A stretch of DNA of 64,000 bases, from the NCBI RefSeq assembly GCF_002899825.2, contig NZ_PPED02000001.1:868001-932000 (forward strand), read 5' to 3'. The notes under the pieces are model-generated. The model was not told where the DNA came from and did no database searches. It worked only from the letters and a program-made list of their open reading frames with translations. The DNA is from Chryseobacterium phosphatilyticum. Lineage in GTDB: Bacteria > Bacteroidota > Bacteroidia > Flavobacteriales > Weeksellaceae. The position numbers and the translations under genes are program-made. Positions 1 to 7,568 of this stretch are shown in pieces; the stretch's first letter is position 1, and the number at the start of each line of letters is the position of its first letter.

Positions 1-1
1 A

Positions 2-1009
2 ATAACAGCCAGAGAATACTTTAACCGTATTTTTAAAGGGCAAGATATTATAGAAGTACTCAGCCCTATTGCGATTTATTCAGGATCCATATCCAATGAA
101 GTGAATGCTTTTTATTTTCTTCATTGTTTATATGCAATGTTTTATGGCGGCCAGGCATATGTGAAAGGAACCGGACAAAGGCTTTCAGATGAATTACTTA
201 AGGAGTTTATTAGCCGTGGTGGCATTTTACTGAAAAAGAATCCGGTATATGAAATGGAAGATCACCAGGAGTATATGCAGATAAAAACCCGAAAAAGAAT
301 AATTAATGCCAGAAAAGTAATTGCCACATGCCCTCCGGAAGATGTTTTGAAAATGCTTAAGAAAGATAAATATACTGAAGACTTTCAAGATGTTATCAAC
401 AATTTTGAGGTTGGATGGGGCCATTTTTGTGTATACCTTGTTATTTCTGTACCTCCTGAAGAAATAGGAATTTTTTCTCCTGAATATCTTTTGGTTTCCG
501 ATTACGGCGACAACTTTACCAGAGAAGACTTTGAAAATGACCGATATTATGATCTTTTTACATTAAGTTTAAGCAACTATCACAGATTTGATCCTGATGG
601 TGGCTATATTCTCCAACTGGTCATGCTTGATCATGGGGACCGATGGTTTCACCTCACAGAGGAAGAATATCTAGTCCGAAAACAGAAAATCCAGGAAAAG
701 CTTATACAGAGGGCTTTCAAAACCTTTCCTGATCTTAAGGGAAAACTGATATACATTGAATCATCAACTCCTAAAACAAACTACAAATTTACTCTTGCTA
801 CAAAAGGCTCTGCCTTTGCCTATAAAATGCTTCCTAAAACCAATTTAAGTCTGCTCAGCAGTTTTCCAAATGATAAAATCAATCTGGTCAGTACCTGGTC
901 TGGAGGTCCCGGGTATGAAACTGCCATGTGCTTTGGTTTTACGCAGGGGAAGTTATTAAGTAAAACACAAAAATATGAATCCATTGAAGAAAAAAACACT
1001 GAGTCCTAA
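2..1009 (+). CDS. CrtI/phytoene-desaturase-like FAD oxidoreductase (5' partial)
   Basis: The frame is open from base 2 with no start codon, so the N-terminus with its FAD-binding GxGxxG lies outside the window; 335 residues are visible. The visible part has the layout of the C-terminal two thirds of a CrtI or carotenoid-isomerase-like amine oxidase. A GGQAYVKGTGQRLSDELLKE stretch (about residue 50) is the family's 'GG...L...L' element before the Gly-rich FAD strand. The end reads TWSGGPGYETAMCFGFTQGK, like the C-terminal FAD-contacting segment of the family. Members desaturate or isomerise polyene and acyl chains. The stop overlaps the next gene by 35 bp, which points to translational coupling inside the biosynthetic operon. 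Substrate unknown. An in-frame ATG at 101 is internal, since homology continues upstream of it. Confidence 0.8.
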   Translation: MTAREYFNRIFKGQDIIEVLSPIAIYSGSISNEVNAFYFLHCLYAMFYGGQAYVKGTGQRLSDELLKEFISRGGILLKKNPVYEMEDHQEYMQIKTRKRIINARKVIATCPPEDVLKMLKKDKYTEDFQDVINNFEVGWGHFCVYLVISVPPEEIGIFSPEYLLVSDYGDNFTREDFENDRYYDLFTLSLSNYHRFDPDGGYILQLVMLDHGDRWFHLTEEEYLVRKQKIQEKLIQRAFKTFPDLKGKLIYIESSTPKTNYKFTLATKGSAFAYKMLPKTNLSLLSSFPNDKINLVSTWSGGPGYETAMCFGFTQGKLLSKTQKYESIEEKNTES

Positions 1010-1991
1010 ATTTTCAGAGCTGCTGGAAAAGCTCAACAAAGCATCTGAAAAAAAGCAAATGAGCCTTCTTCTTGATCATCCCTGGGATGAGCCTACCGAA
1101 AATGCATGGCTTAAGAAAAGAGAAAACATTTCTATCTACGGCACCCCTTATTATGATCTTGCATCAGAGGAAGAAAGAAGGTTGTTGTCTGTCTATGAAA
1201 CCGGATCATGGTGGTATACATTCATTGTATTTGAAAACCTGGTTTCAGAGTATTATATGAAAATTGTCAATCATGGCTCTTTGAAAAGATTTCCAGAAGT
1301 AGTAAAGTATATTCATCATTTCTGCAAAGAAGAAATTGTTCATGCTATGGTATTCCGAAAAGCCATGAACTATTTCAATATCTCTCCTTTTCCCATGCCT
1401 TTAAATCTGAAAGAAATATACAGTCATAATGCATCAATGTCTGAATTTCCACTAAAAGCAATTTATTTAACAATTTTAATAGAATGGCTGGCTGAGAATA
1501 ATGCTATGGAAGACTGCAACAGTAAAGATATTTCCAAGCTGTCAAGAGCAGTCGCTGTAGAGCATCATAAGGAAGAAGCCAGACATATAGAATGGGGAAA
1601 AAATATGATCAGAGAATTTATAGATGTTGTTCCCGAATTTTTAGATGAAGCAAAGCAAATAACGGCACCTATGCTTCGAAGTATGCTGGATATGTCGGTG
1701 TCAAGTATCATGGTATATTCCCGTGTGGGGTTTAAGGATAAGGCTTTCAGGAATTATAAGGATCTTATTCCTACAGTACTTCATTCCGAAAACAGGAAAA
1801 GAATCAATTCTAAAATCATGGCTCCAATGATGAGGTATTTTGTAGAAATAGGAGTATGCACCACCGGCAATATGCCAGTATGGAAGGAAAATGGCTTTGA
1901 AAAAGACGCAGAAGATGCGATCAGCTATTTTACTAAGAAGTCAGAATCGGAAAAAGATATAGACAATGTTATGGATAAGAAGTTTGAATAA
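975..1991 (+). CDS. AurF-type diiron oxygenase
   Basis: 338 aa, the normal size for the AurF (p-aminobenzoate N-oxygenase) family. All seven expected diiron ligands can be placed: E87, E120 and H123 (motif EEIVH), E170, H197, and E201 with H204 (motif EEARH). The spacing fits the ligand set known for Streptomyces AurF. Family members oxidise aryl- or alkyl-amines to hydroxylamine, nitroso or nitro groups, and some relatives oxidise carbon. The gene starts inside the preceding oxidoreductase gene (35 bp overlap) and lies 20 bp before the ketoreductase gene, so it is part of the operon. A redox step on a carrier-bound intermediate is an inference; the substrate cannot be read from the sequence. 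Confidence 0.87.
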   Translation: MNPLKKKTLSPKFSELLEKLNKASEKKQMSLLLDHPWDEPTENAWLKKRENISIYGTPYYDLASEEERRLLSVYETGSWWYTFIVFENLVSEYYMKIVNHGSLKRFPEVVKYIHHFCKEEIVHAMVFRKAMNYFNISPFPMPLNLKEIYSHNASMSEFPLKAIYLTILIEWLAENNAMEDCNSKDISKLSRAVAVEHHKEEARHIEWGKNMIREFIDVVPEFLDEAKQITAPMLRSMLDMSVSSIMVYSRVGFKDKAFRNYKDLIPTVLHSENRKRINSKIMAPMMRYFVEIGVCTTGNMPVWKENGFEKDAEDAISYFTKKSESEKDIDNVMDKKFE

Positions 1992-2011
1992 CCTAAAAAT
2001 AAAAAATTATT

Positions 2012-2767
2012 ATGCATATTAATCTGGAAGGAAAACATTTCCTGGTAACAGGTGGCGGCCGTGGAATTGGAAAAGCCATCGTCCGGAACCTGCTTTCTTC
2101 AAAAGCATCCGTCTCTTTCACTTATCATCAAAACAAAGAAACTGCTGAAAAATTTCTGCATGATCTATTGGAAGAGTTTCCGGGAAAAGTAGCTTTATAC
2201 CATTCTGATATTCAAAACGAGGAACAATCAAAATCTTTAATCAATACCATTGAAAAATCTCCTTTAGGTTCTCTGCATGGTCTTATTAATAATGCCGGAA
2301 TTACGGCTGATTCTCCTTTTTTCAGCATGACTCATGAGGTGTGGAAAGAGGTCATCAGCACTAATTTAAACGGAACTTATTTTCTTTCAAAGGCAGTTAT
2401 AAAATCTTTTATCCGGAAGAAAAATTCAAAAATCATCAACATTTCTTCTGTTTCAGGAGTGCGTGGAGCTATGGGACAGGCTAATTACGGAGCTTCCAAA
2501 GCAGCTATCATCTCACTTACCAAAACACTGGCTTTGGAGTTTGCTAAATTCAATATGCAGGTTAATGCGGTAGCCCCCGGATTTATAGATACTGAGATGG
2601 TTGCTAAAATGAATGATCATGATAAGAAAAGAATAGATCAGATGATTCCTATGAAAAGGATGGGAACTCCCGATGAAGTTGCTGATCTGGTCATTTTCCT
2701 CTGTTCTGAAAAGAGCAATTATATAACCGGTCAGACCTTTGTTATTGATGGTGGCTTAACAGTATAA
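2012..2767 (+). CDS. FabG-like 3-oxoacyl-ACP reductase (SDR)
   Basis: 251 aa classical short-chain dehydrogenase. The cofactor motif TGGGRGIG is at residues 13-20, NNAG at about 93-96, catalytic Ser146 and the YGASK motif with Tyr159/Lys163, and a C-terminal [13 protein letters not shown] typical of FabG. It would reduce a beta-ketoacyl-ACP with NADPH. Lying between an oxygenase and a ketosynthase pair, it is best read as the dedicated ketoreductase of this pathway rather than the housekeeping fabG. 17 bp separate it from the ketosynthase gene. Confidence 0.9.
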   Translation: MHINLEGKHFLVTGGGRGIGKAIVRNLLSSKASVSFTYHQNKETAEKFLHDLLEEFPGKVALYHSDIQNEEQSKSLINTIEKSPLGSLHGLINNAGITADSPFFSMTHEVWKEVISTNLNGTYFLSKAVIKSFIRKKNSKIINISSVSGVRGAMGQANYGASKAAIISLTKTLALEFAKFNMQVNAVAPGFIDTEMVAKMNDHDKKRIDQMIPMKRMGTPDEVADLVIFLCSEKSNYITGQTFVIDGGLTV

Positions 2768-2784
2768 AATTAAACACAAAACAT

Positions 2785-4035
2785 ATGAAAAGAGTTGTTA
2801 TTACGGGAATGGGAGTTGTAAGCCCAATTGCCTGTGAAAAAAATGCTTTTTGGGAAAAAATCCTTAACGGGGAAAGTGGCATCAATGATCTCACCAAACT
2901 AGAGCCATCTCATTTTAAAGGAATTACAAAAGCAGCAGAAGTACATCTTGAAAAAGAATATACAAATCAGGAACTTATTACCCATTTTCATCCCTTCGGA
3001 AAAGCAGTTACCTATACGGCAGCGGCTGTGGAAATGGGATTAAAAGATGCTGGTCTGGAAACTAAATTTACGTCCAAAAACAACTATGGAATTATTCTCG
3101 GAACTACTAATGGTAATCAGGATATTGTAGAACGTATTGTGGATGAATGGGATCTGGAGATGGATCATGCTCCTTTTCATCAGGAGGCCAAAGAAATCCT
3201 TGATTATTTCAGACCCATAGAACTCAGTTCAGGTATTGCCAAATACTTTAATCTTGGAGGAAGCAATATGGTAATTCCCACAGCCTGTGCAGCGGGAAAT
3301 TATGCCATCGGGACAGCTTATTCTATGATTCAGGAAGGACGCTCCCCTCTCATCATTGCCGGCGGAGCAGATCCATTTACAAGATCATGCTATACGGTGT
3401 TTTATAGATTAGGAGCGATGTCAAAAGACTATTGTAAGCCTTTTGATCAAAACAGAACAGGAATGATTGTTGGTGAAGGCGCTGCCATACTGATTCTTGA
3501 AGAACTGGAGCATGCTTTAGCCCGGGGAGCAAGAATCTACGGAGAAATTAAGGGTTACGGACTTGCCTGTGACGCATATGACCCTACAGCTCCGGATCCG
3601 GAAGGCTCAGGAGCCACGCTTTCTATGAGGAATGCCCTTGTTTCAAGTCATATTGATAAAAAAAATATAACCTATGTAAGTGCTCATGGGACAGGAACCA
3701 AAGCCAATGATGCTCATGAAGTAAAAGCAATGACCAATGTTTTTGGAGAAGATATCAAAACTCTATATGTAAACGGAATAAAATCAATGCTGGGGCATTG
3801 TATGGGGGCTGCCAGTGCGCTTGAAGCCGTTACTTCATTATTATCATTGTATCATCAGCAAATTCCAAGAAATAGAAATACAGAAAAAATTGATGAATCT
3901 TTTAATACCCATTTTCAATTGCAACCACCTGTAGAAAAGGAATACCATGTAGAACATGTTCTCAGTAATTCTTTTGCCTTTGGTGGTAATATTTGCAGCG
4001 TAATATTTAGTAAATATGAAAACAACAACCAATAA
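2785..4035 (+). CDS. beta-ketoacyl-ACP synthase (FabF-type, KS-alpha)
   Basis: 416 aa thiolase-fold condensing enzyme with a complete active site: Cys168 in PTACAAG, His301 in AHGTGT, Lys333 and His338 in KSMLGH. It would perform decarboxylative Claisen condensation on an ACP-bound chain. Its 3' end overlaps the start of the following ketosynthase-like gene by 20 bp, the usual arrangement for an alpha/beta heterodimer in type II PKS, aryl polyene and flexirubin systems. No acyl carrier protein gene is visible, so the ACP must lie upstream of the window or come from primary metabolism. Confidence 0.92.
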   Translation: MKRVVITGMGVVSPIACEKNAFWEKILNGESGINDLTKLEPSHFKGITKAAEVHLEKEYTNQELITHFHPFGKAVTYTAAAVEMGLKDAGLETKFTSKNNYGIILGTTNGNQDIVERIVDEWDLEMDHAPFHQEAKEILDYFRPIELSSGIAKYFNLGGSNMVIPTACAAGNYAIGTAYSMIQEGRSPLIIAGGADPFTRSCYTVFYRLGAMSKDYCKPFDQNRTGMIVGEGAAILILEELEHALARGARIYGEIKGYGLACDAYDPTAPDPEGSGATLSMRNALVSSHIDKKNITYVSAHGTGTKANDAHEVKAMTNVFGEDIKTLYVNGIKSMLGHCMGAASALEAVTSLLSLYHQQIPRNRNTEKIDESFNTHFQLQPPVEKEYHVEHVLSNSFAFGGNICSVIFSKYENNNQ

Positions 4036-5047
4036 CAATATTGTCATTTCTTCCATAGGCTTCAACAGTGCCATGGGTACAGATATCAGTGATTTCTTTA
4101 ATTGTAGTATGGATTCCTTTAGTTCGTCTGTCACTATTGAGAATCATGATCCTCAAAATTTTTTAAAGCCTAAAGGGCAGCGTTTTCTCAACAAAGCGAC
4201 ATTGGTCTACTGTAATACAGCATTTCAAGCGATCCATAACCGAGAATTGATTCGCTATATTGAAAAAACTCCTGAAAGAGTCGGACTTTATGATGGCACT
4301 GAGCTCGCCAATCTCGAAGATTGCTTTCTTTTTGATCTTACTGCTAAAAATCAGGGGCCGGACAGAGTAAGTCCTATGAAAGCTCCTAGTACCATTGCTA
4401 ATGCAGCTGCAAGTCAAATGGCTATACAGTCGGGAATTAAAGGACCCAACTTTAGTGTTTGTGCAGGGATGGCCGGAAGCCTTCAGGCAGTAGACATTGC
4501 TTGTCTTCATCTCAAGCAGGGAATAATAGATTACGGGGTCATCGCCTCTACAGAAGTTAGAAATCAATATCAGCAGGTTATTCAAAACAACAGGCAAAAA
4601 AAATCTCAGGAATTAGGGGTTTCCATGATCCTTGAACGAGCAGAATCTCTGGAAAAAGATAATAAAAGGCCATTAGCAGGAATTGCTATGCTACATTCTG
4701 AAACCTATACAGATCATCCTGATTATTTTGAAGCCTATCTGTATGAAATGCTTGCTCCGGTCATTCAATCTTATGATCTTGATATCATAATTGTTTCAGG
4801 AGGAGCATCTACGTTAAATAGCAACCGGTTTGAAAGTTTTTTGCATGACCATAAACATTCTCTAAAAATCTTATATCCTGAAAATAATTTTGGAGATCTT
4901 GATAATGCAGGAGGAATGCTGGGCATTGCTTATGCTATTTCGGTATTTAACGGGCTACAACCTTACAAAACAAATAAAATGTACATTCTTGTTTTGTCGA
5001 TAGATCCTTCCGGAATCATCATCTACACTATTATTGAAAAAAAATAA
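4016..5047 (+). CDS. ketosynthase-like chain-length-factor partner
   Basis: 343 aa, about 70 residues shorter than the upstream ketosynthase. It keeps the thiolase-fold framework: a nucleophile-elbow-like segment FSVCAGMAGS with Cys149, and a C-terminal GDLDNAGGMLGIAYA matching the 'GHxxGAAG' loop. Both catalytic histidines are gone: the HGTGT region reads SGGAST and the second His is replaced by Asp in FGDLDNAGG. That is the pattern of a non-condensing KS-beta. Retention of Cys is unusual, since classical chain length factors carry Gln there. It probably dimerises with the preceding KS and sets chain length. The 20 bp overlap supports coupled translation. Confidence 0.83.
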   Translation: MKTTTNNNIVISSIGFNSAMGTDISDFFNCSMDSFSSSVTIENHDPQNFLKPKGQRFLNKATLVYCNTAFQAIHNRELIRYIEKTPERVGLYDGTELANLEDCFLFDLTAKNQGPDRVSPMKAPSTIANAAASQMAIQSGIKGPNFSVCAGMAGSLQAVDIACLHLKQGIIDYGVIASTEVRNQYQQVIQNNRQKKSQELGVSMILERAESLEKDNKRPLAGIAMLHSETYTDHPDYFEAYLYEMLAPVIQSYDLDIIIVSGGASTLNSNRFESFLHDHKHSLKILYPENNFGDLDNAGGMLGIAYAISVFNGLQPYKTNKMYILVLSIDPSGIIIYTIIEKK

Positions 5048-5055
5048 ACATTTCC

Positions 5056-5538
5056 ATGAAAAACATTTTAGAATCTTATCAGATTATCAAGCTTTTACAG
5101 TACCGATATCCTTTCCTGCTTATCGACAGAGTTACTGAGTACGAAAAAGGGAAAAGATTAAAAGCCGTTAAAGCTGTCTCTGCAGGTGAGCCCTGTTTTT
5201 CCGGTCATTTCCCGGATTATCCGATAATGCCGGGAGTTCTTATTACTGAAGCATTGGCACAGTCCTCTTCCTTAATGACTGTCTTAGATGCTTTAGATTG
5301 GAAAATAGGGGATGGTATTCCTGAATCACAGTCGGATTCGATGGGAGTTCTGGGAAACGTTCAAATCAGCTTTTTACAATCTGTATTGCCGGGAAATTTA
5401 CTGGAGCTGGATGTAGAGTTGGATTGGAAAAAAGGTTCAGCCAGCTCAATACATGTGAAAGCATCTGTAGAAGGGAATGTCTGTGCAAAAGGTAAAATCA
5501 CAGTAATGACTGTCAATAAGAATACAATGTTTTCATAA
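5056..5538 (+). CDS. FabZ/FabA-like 3-hydroxyacyl-ACP dehydratase
   Basis: 160 aa single hot-dog domain. The segment GHFPDYPIMPGVLITEALAQ carries catalytic His51 and Glu65 in the FabZ arrangement. It would dehydrate beta-hydroxyacyl-ACP to the trans-2-enoyl form. With KS and ketoreductase present but no enoyl reductase in view, repeated KS-KR-DH cycles would leave conjugated double bonds. It starts 8 bp after the chain-length-factor stop, and its TAA overlaps the thioesterase ATG by one base. Confidence 0.9.
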   Translation: MKNILESYQIIKLLQYRYPFLLIDRVTEYEKGKRLKAVKAVSAGEPCFSGHFPDYPIMPGVLITEALAQSSSLMTVLDALDWKIGDGIPESQSDSMGVLGNVQISFLQSVLPGNLLELDVELDWKKGSASSIHVKASVEGNVCAKGKITVMTVNKNTMFS

Positions 5539-6284
5539 TGAATGATCCCATTTTATTTTGTATCCCCTACGCAGGAGGTTCATCAATGTCATTCTCAAAC
5601 ATTGCCAGCCTAATTACTATCGAGGGGCTGGAGATCCAATGTCTGGAACTTGCCGGAAGAGGATTAAGACATAAAGAACCTGTTCCGGCTTCTGTGGATG
5701 AGGCAGTAGAGGATCTTTATTCAAAAGTACAGAAGAGTTTTGAGTTATCCCAACGCCCGGTTTTCATCTGGGGACATAGTATGGGAGCTATTCTTGCTTT
5801 ATTACTTTCTTTCAGATTAGTTAATGATCGTTTTGCTGTTGCCGGATTATTAGTTTCAGGGATGAAAGCACCTACCTATCCTGCTTCTCATCATACTTTG
5901 TCTGAAAAAGCTAAAAATAAATTGTTATCAGATCTTCTTCCTATTAAATATGAACAGAATAAGGAAGCACCTCTCTTTCAACGGATTTATCAAAAAAGAA
6001 TCAAAATCATGGAAAAAGATGTGGAAATATTGGAAAAATATCAGTTCAATAAATGGCCTGAAATCTTTGTCAACACAAATATATCAGTCATTATGGGTAA
6101 AGATGATGAACTCTACCCTACCCGCGAATTCTATGAAAATTGGAAACTCCATACTTCAGGTAGAACAGATTTGTTTTCCATTAAAGGGGATCATTTTTTT
6201 CCGATGCAGTATCCACAAGAAACAGCTGATTTATTAACCCAAATCATTTCACAAACAGTTAATAAAAACATTCTTTATTATTAA
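5538..6284 (+). CDS. type II thioesterase (GrsT/TEII-like)
   Basis: 248 aa alpha/beta hydrolase of the type II thioesterase family. It has the early PYAGGSS oxyanion motif (10-16), nucleophile Ser81 in GHSMGA, an acid at about Asp189/190 (GKDDELYP) and His219 in GDHFFP. TEIIs remove misprimed or stalled acyl groups from carrier proteins of NRPS/PKS systems, so their presence suggests carrier domains upstream. A direct product-release role is also possible. Coupled to the dehydratase gene by a TAATG overlap. Confidence 0.88.
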   Translation: MNDPILFCIPYAGGSSMSFSNIASLITIEGLEIQCLELAGRGLRHKEPVPASVDEAVEDLYSKVQKSFELSQRPVFIWGHSMGAILALLLSFRLVNDRFAVAGLLVSGMKAPTYPASHHTLSEKAKNKLLSDLLPIKYEQNKEAPLFQRIYQKRIKIMEKDVEILEKYQFNKWPEIFVNTNISVIMGKDDELYPTREFYENWKLHTSGRTDLFSIKGDHFFPMQYPQETADLLTQIISQTVNKNILYY

Positions 6285-6294
6285 AAAAACAACA

Positions 6295-7521
6295 ATGAAC
6301 GTAAAAAAATTATTTTTGCCGGCAATATCTATTGCCCTGTCAGGTATTGTGTTTTCATGTTCCAATGACAATATGACATTGGAACCTATCTCTGAAACCA
6401 ATGCCGAAGTATCTGCTTTATCTGCTGCCAGAAATGCTTCGTCACTGGCCGCATACTTTGGAGATAATATAGATCTCAGCAATTTACCAAACTATGCGAA
6501 TCAAGCTATTCCTATGTATGTATTCAGAAATAACACTCCGTTTATTAACAGGATTACTGATGAGGGAGCAACGTTGGGGAGAGTTTTATTCTATGATAAA
6601 AGTCTTTCCAGTAACAATCGTGTTTCTTGTTCCAGCTGTCACAAGCAGGAATTGGCTTTTGGAGATGATAATGCAGCGAGTCAGGGTGTAAACGGGAAAA
6701 CGGGAAGGCACTCCATGAGGCTGATCAATGTAAGATTTGCTGAGGAGTTCAAAGTATTCTGGGATAAAAGAGCCTCATCTCTGGATACCCAAACGACAAT
6801 GCCTATCAGAGATCATGCAGAAATGGGTTATAGTGGTAGAGATGGAGCTCCTTCGTTTGATAACCTTATTGCAAAACTTCAAAGACTTGATTATTATCAG
6901 GAACTTTTTACCAGAGTTTACGGAAGTCCGGAAATTACAGAAGAGAAGATACAAAAAGCATTAGCTCAATTTGTCAGCAGTATTATCTCTTTTGATTCAA
7001 AATATGATGAAGGCAGGGCCATGATTTCTTCAGAGTTTCTGGATTTCCCTAATTTTACAGCAGAAGAAAACCTCGGAAAAAAACTGTATATGGAGTTCCC
7101 TGTGGCTGTGGCCGGTACGCGGGCAGGAGGAGGGCTCGGCTGCGCAAGCTGTCACTTTGCCCCTGAATTTGGAATGACCACTCTTAGTGGCAATAACGGA
7201 GTCATAGATAAAATGGGCAGTACAGAAAAAGATCTTACGGTGACCAACTCTCCTTCTATGCGGGATCTTGTGAATGCCAATGGGCAACCCCATGCTCCTA
7301 TGATGCATTCCGCTGTATTTTCTACCTTAGAACAAGTCATAGATCATTATAATAATATTCCAAAAGAAGCCAGAACAGATAAACTGGATAACAATCTGCG
7401 ATTAAGAAGTTTAAATGCAACTCCTGAAGAGAAAAAGGCAGTTATAGCATTTATGAAAACCCTTACCGGGAAAAACGTTTATAAAGATAAAAAATGGTCA
7501 AACCCATTTATTACTCAATAA
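6295..7521 (+). CDS. diheme cytochrome-c peroxidase / MauG-family lipoprotein
   Basis: 408 aa. The N-terminus is a lipoprotein signal with lipobox-like GIVFSC, so the mature protein should be lipid-anchored outside the inner membrane. Two c-type heme sites are seen: CSSCH at about residue 113 and CASCH at about 283, with the Asp/Pro-rich segment TMPIRDHAEMGY between them. This is the CcpA/MauG architecture, which reduces H2O2 or uses high-valent heme iron to modify a substrate. The gene starts only 10 bp after the thioesterase stop, so it may be the last gene of the operon; it could also be an unrelated iron or peroxide gene. It ends at a bidirectional hairpin. Confidence 0.88.
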   Translation: MNVKKLFLPAISIALSGIVFSCSNDNMTLEPISETNAEVSALSAARNASSLAAYFGDNIDLSNLPNYANQAIPMYVFRNNTPFINRITDEGATLGRVLFYDKSLSSNNRVSCSSCHKQELAFGDDNAASQGVNGKTGRHSMRLINVRFAEEFKVFWDKRASSLDTQTTMPIRDHAEMGYSGRDGAPSFDNLIAKLQRLDYYQELFTRVYGSPEITEEKIQKALAQFVSSIISFDSKYDEGRAMISSEFLDFPNFTAEENLGKKLYMEFPVAVAGTRAGGGLGCASCHFAPEFGMTTLSGNNGVIDKMGSTEKDLTVTNSPSMRDLVNANGQPHAPMMHSAVFSTLEQVIDHYNNIPKEARTDKLDNNLRLRSLNATPEEKKAVIAFMKTLTGKNVYKDKKWSNPFITQ

Positions 7522-7542
7522 AAAAGATCTTCTTAAAACACA

Positions 7543-7566
7543 AAAAGCTGGCTTTTGCCAGCTTTT
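7543..7566. terminator. bidirectional hairpin between convergent genes
   Basis: Perfect inverted repeat AAAAGCTGGC / GCCAGCTTTT with a 4-base loop. Flanking A and T tracts serve the peroxidase gene on the plus strand and the WG/Sel1 gene on the minus strand, whose stop codon lies just beyond it. Confidence 0.8.
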
Positions 7567-7568
7567 GT

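Noticed and set aside
5092..5262. Possible ACP-like segment near the dehydratase gene
   Set aside because: No DSL-type phosphopantetheine motif in any frame of the operon part that is visible; the segment is the hot-dog domain itself.
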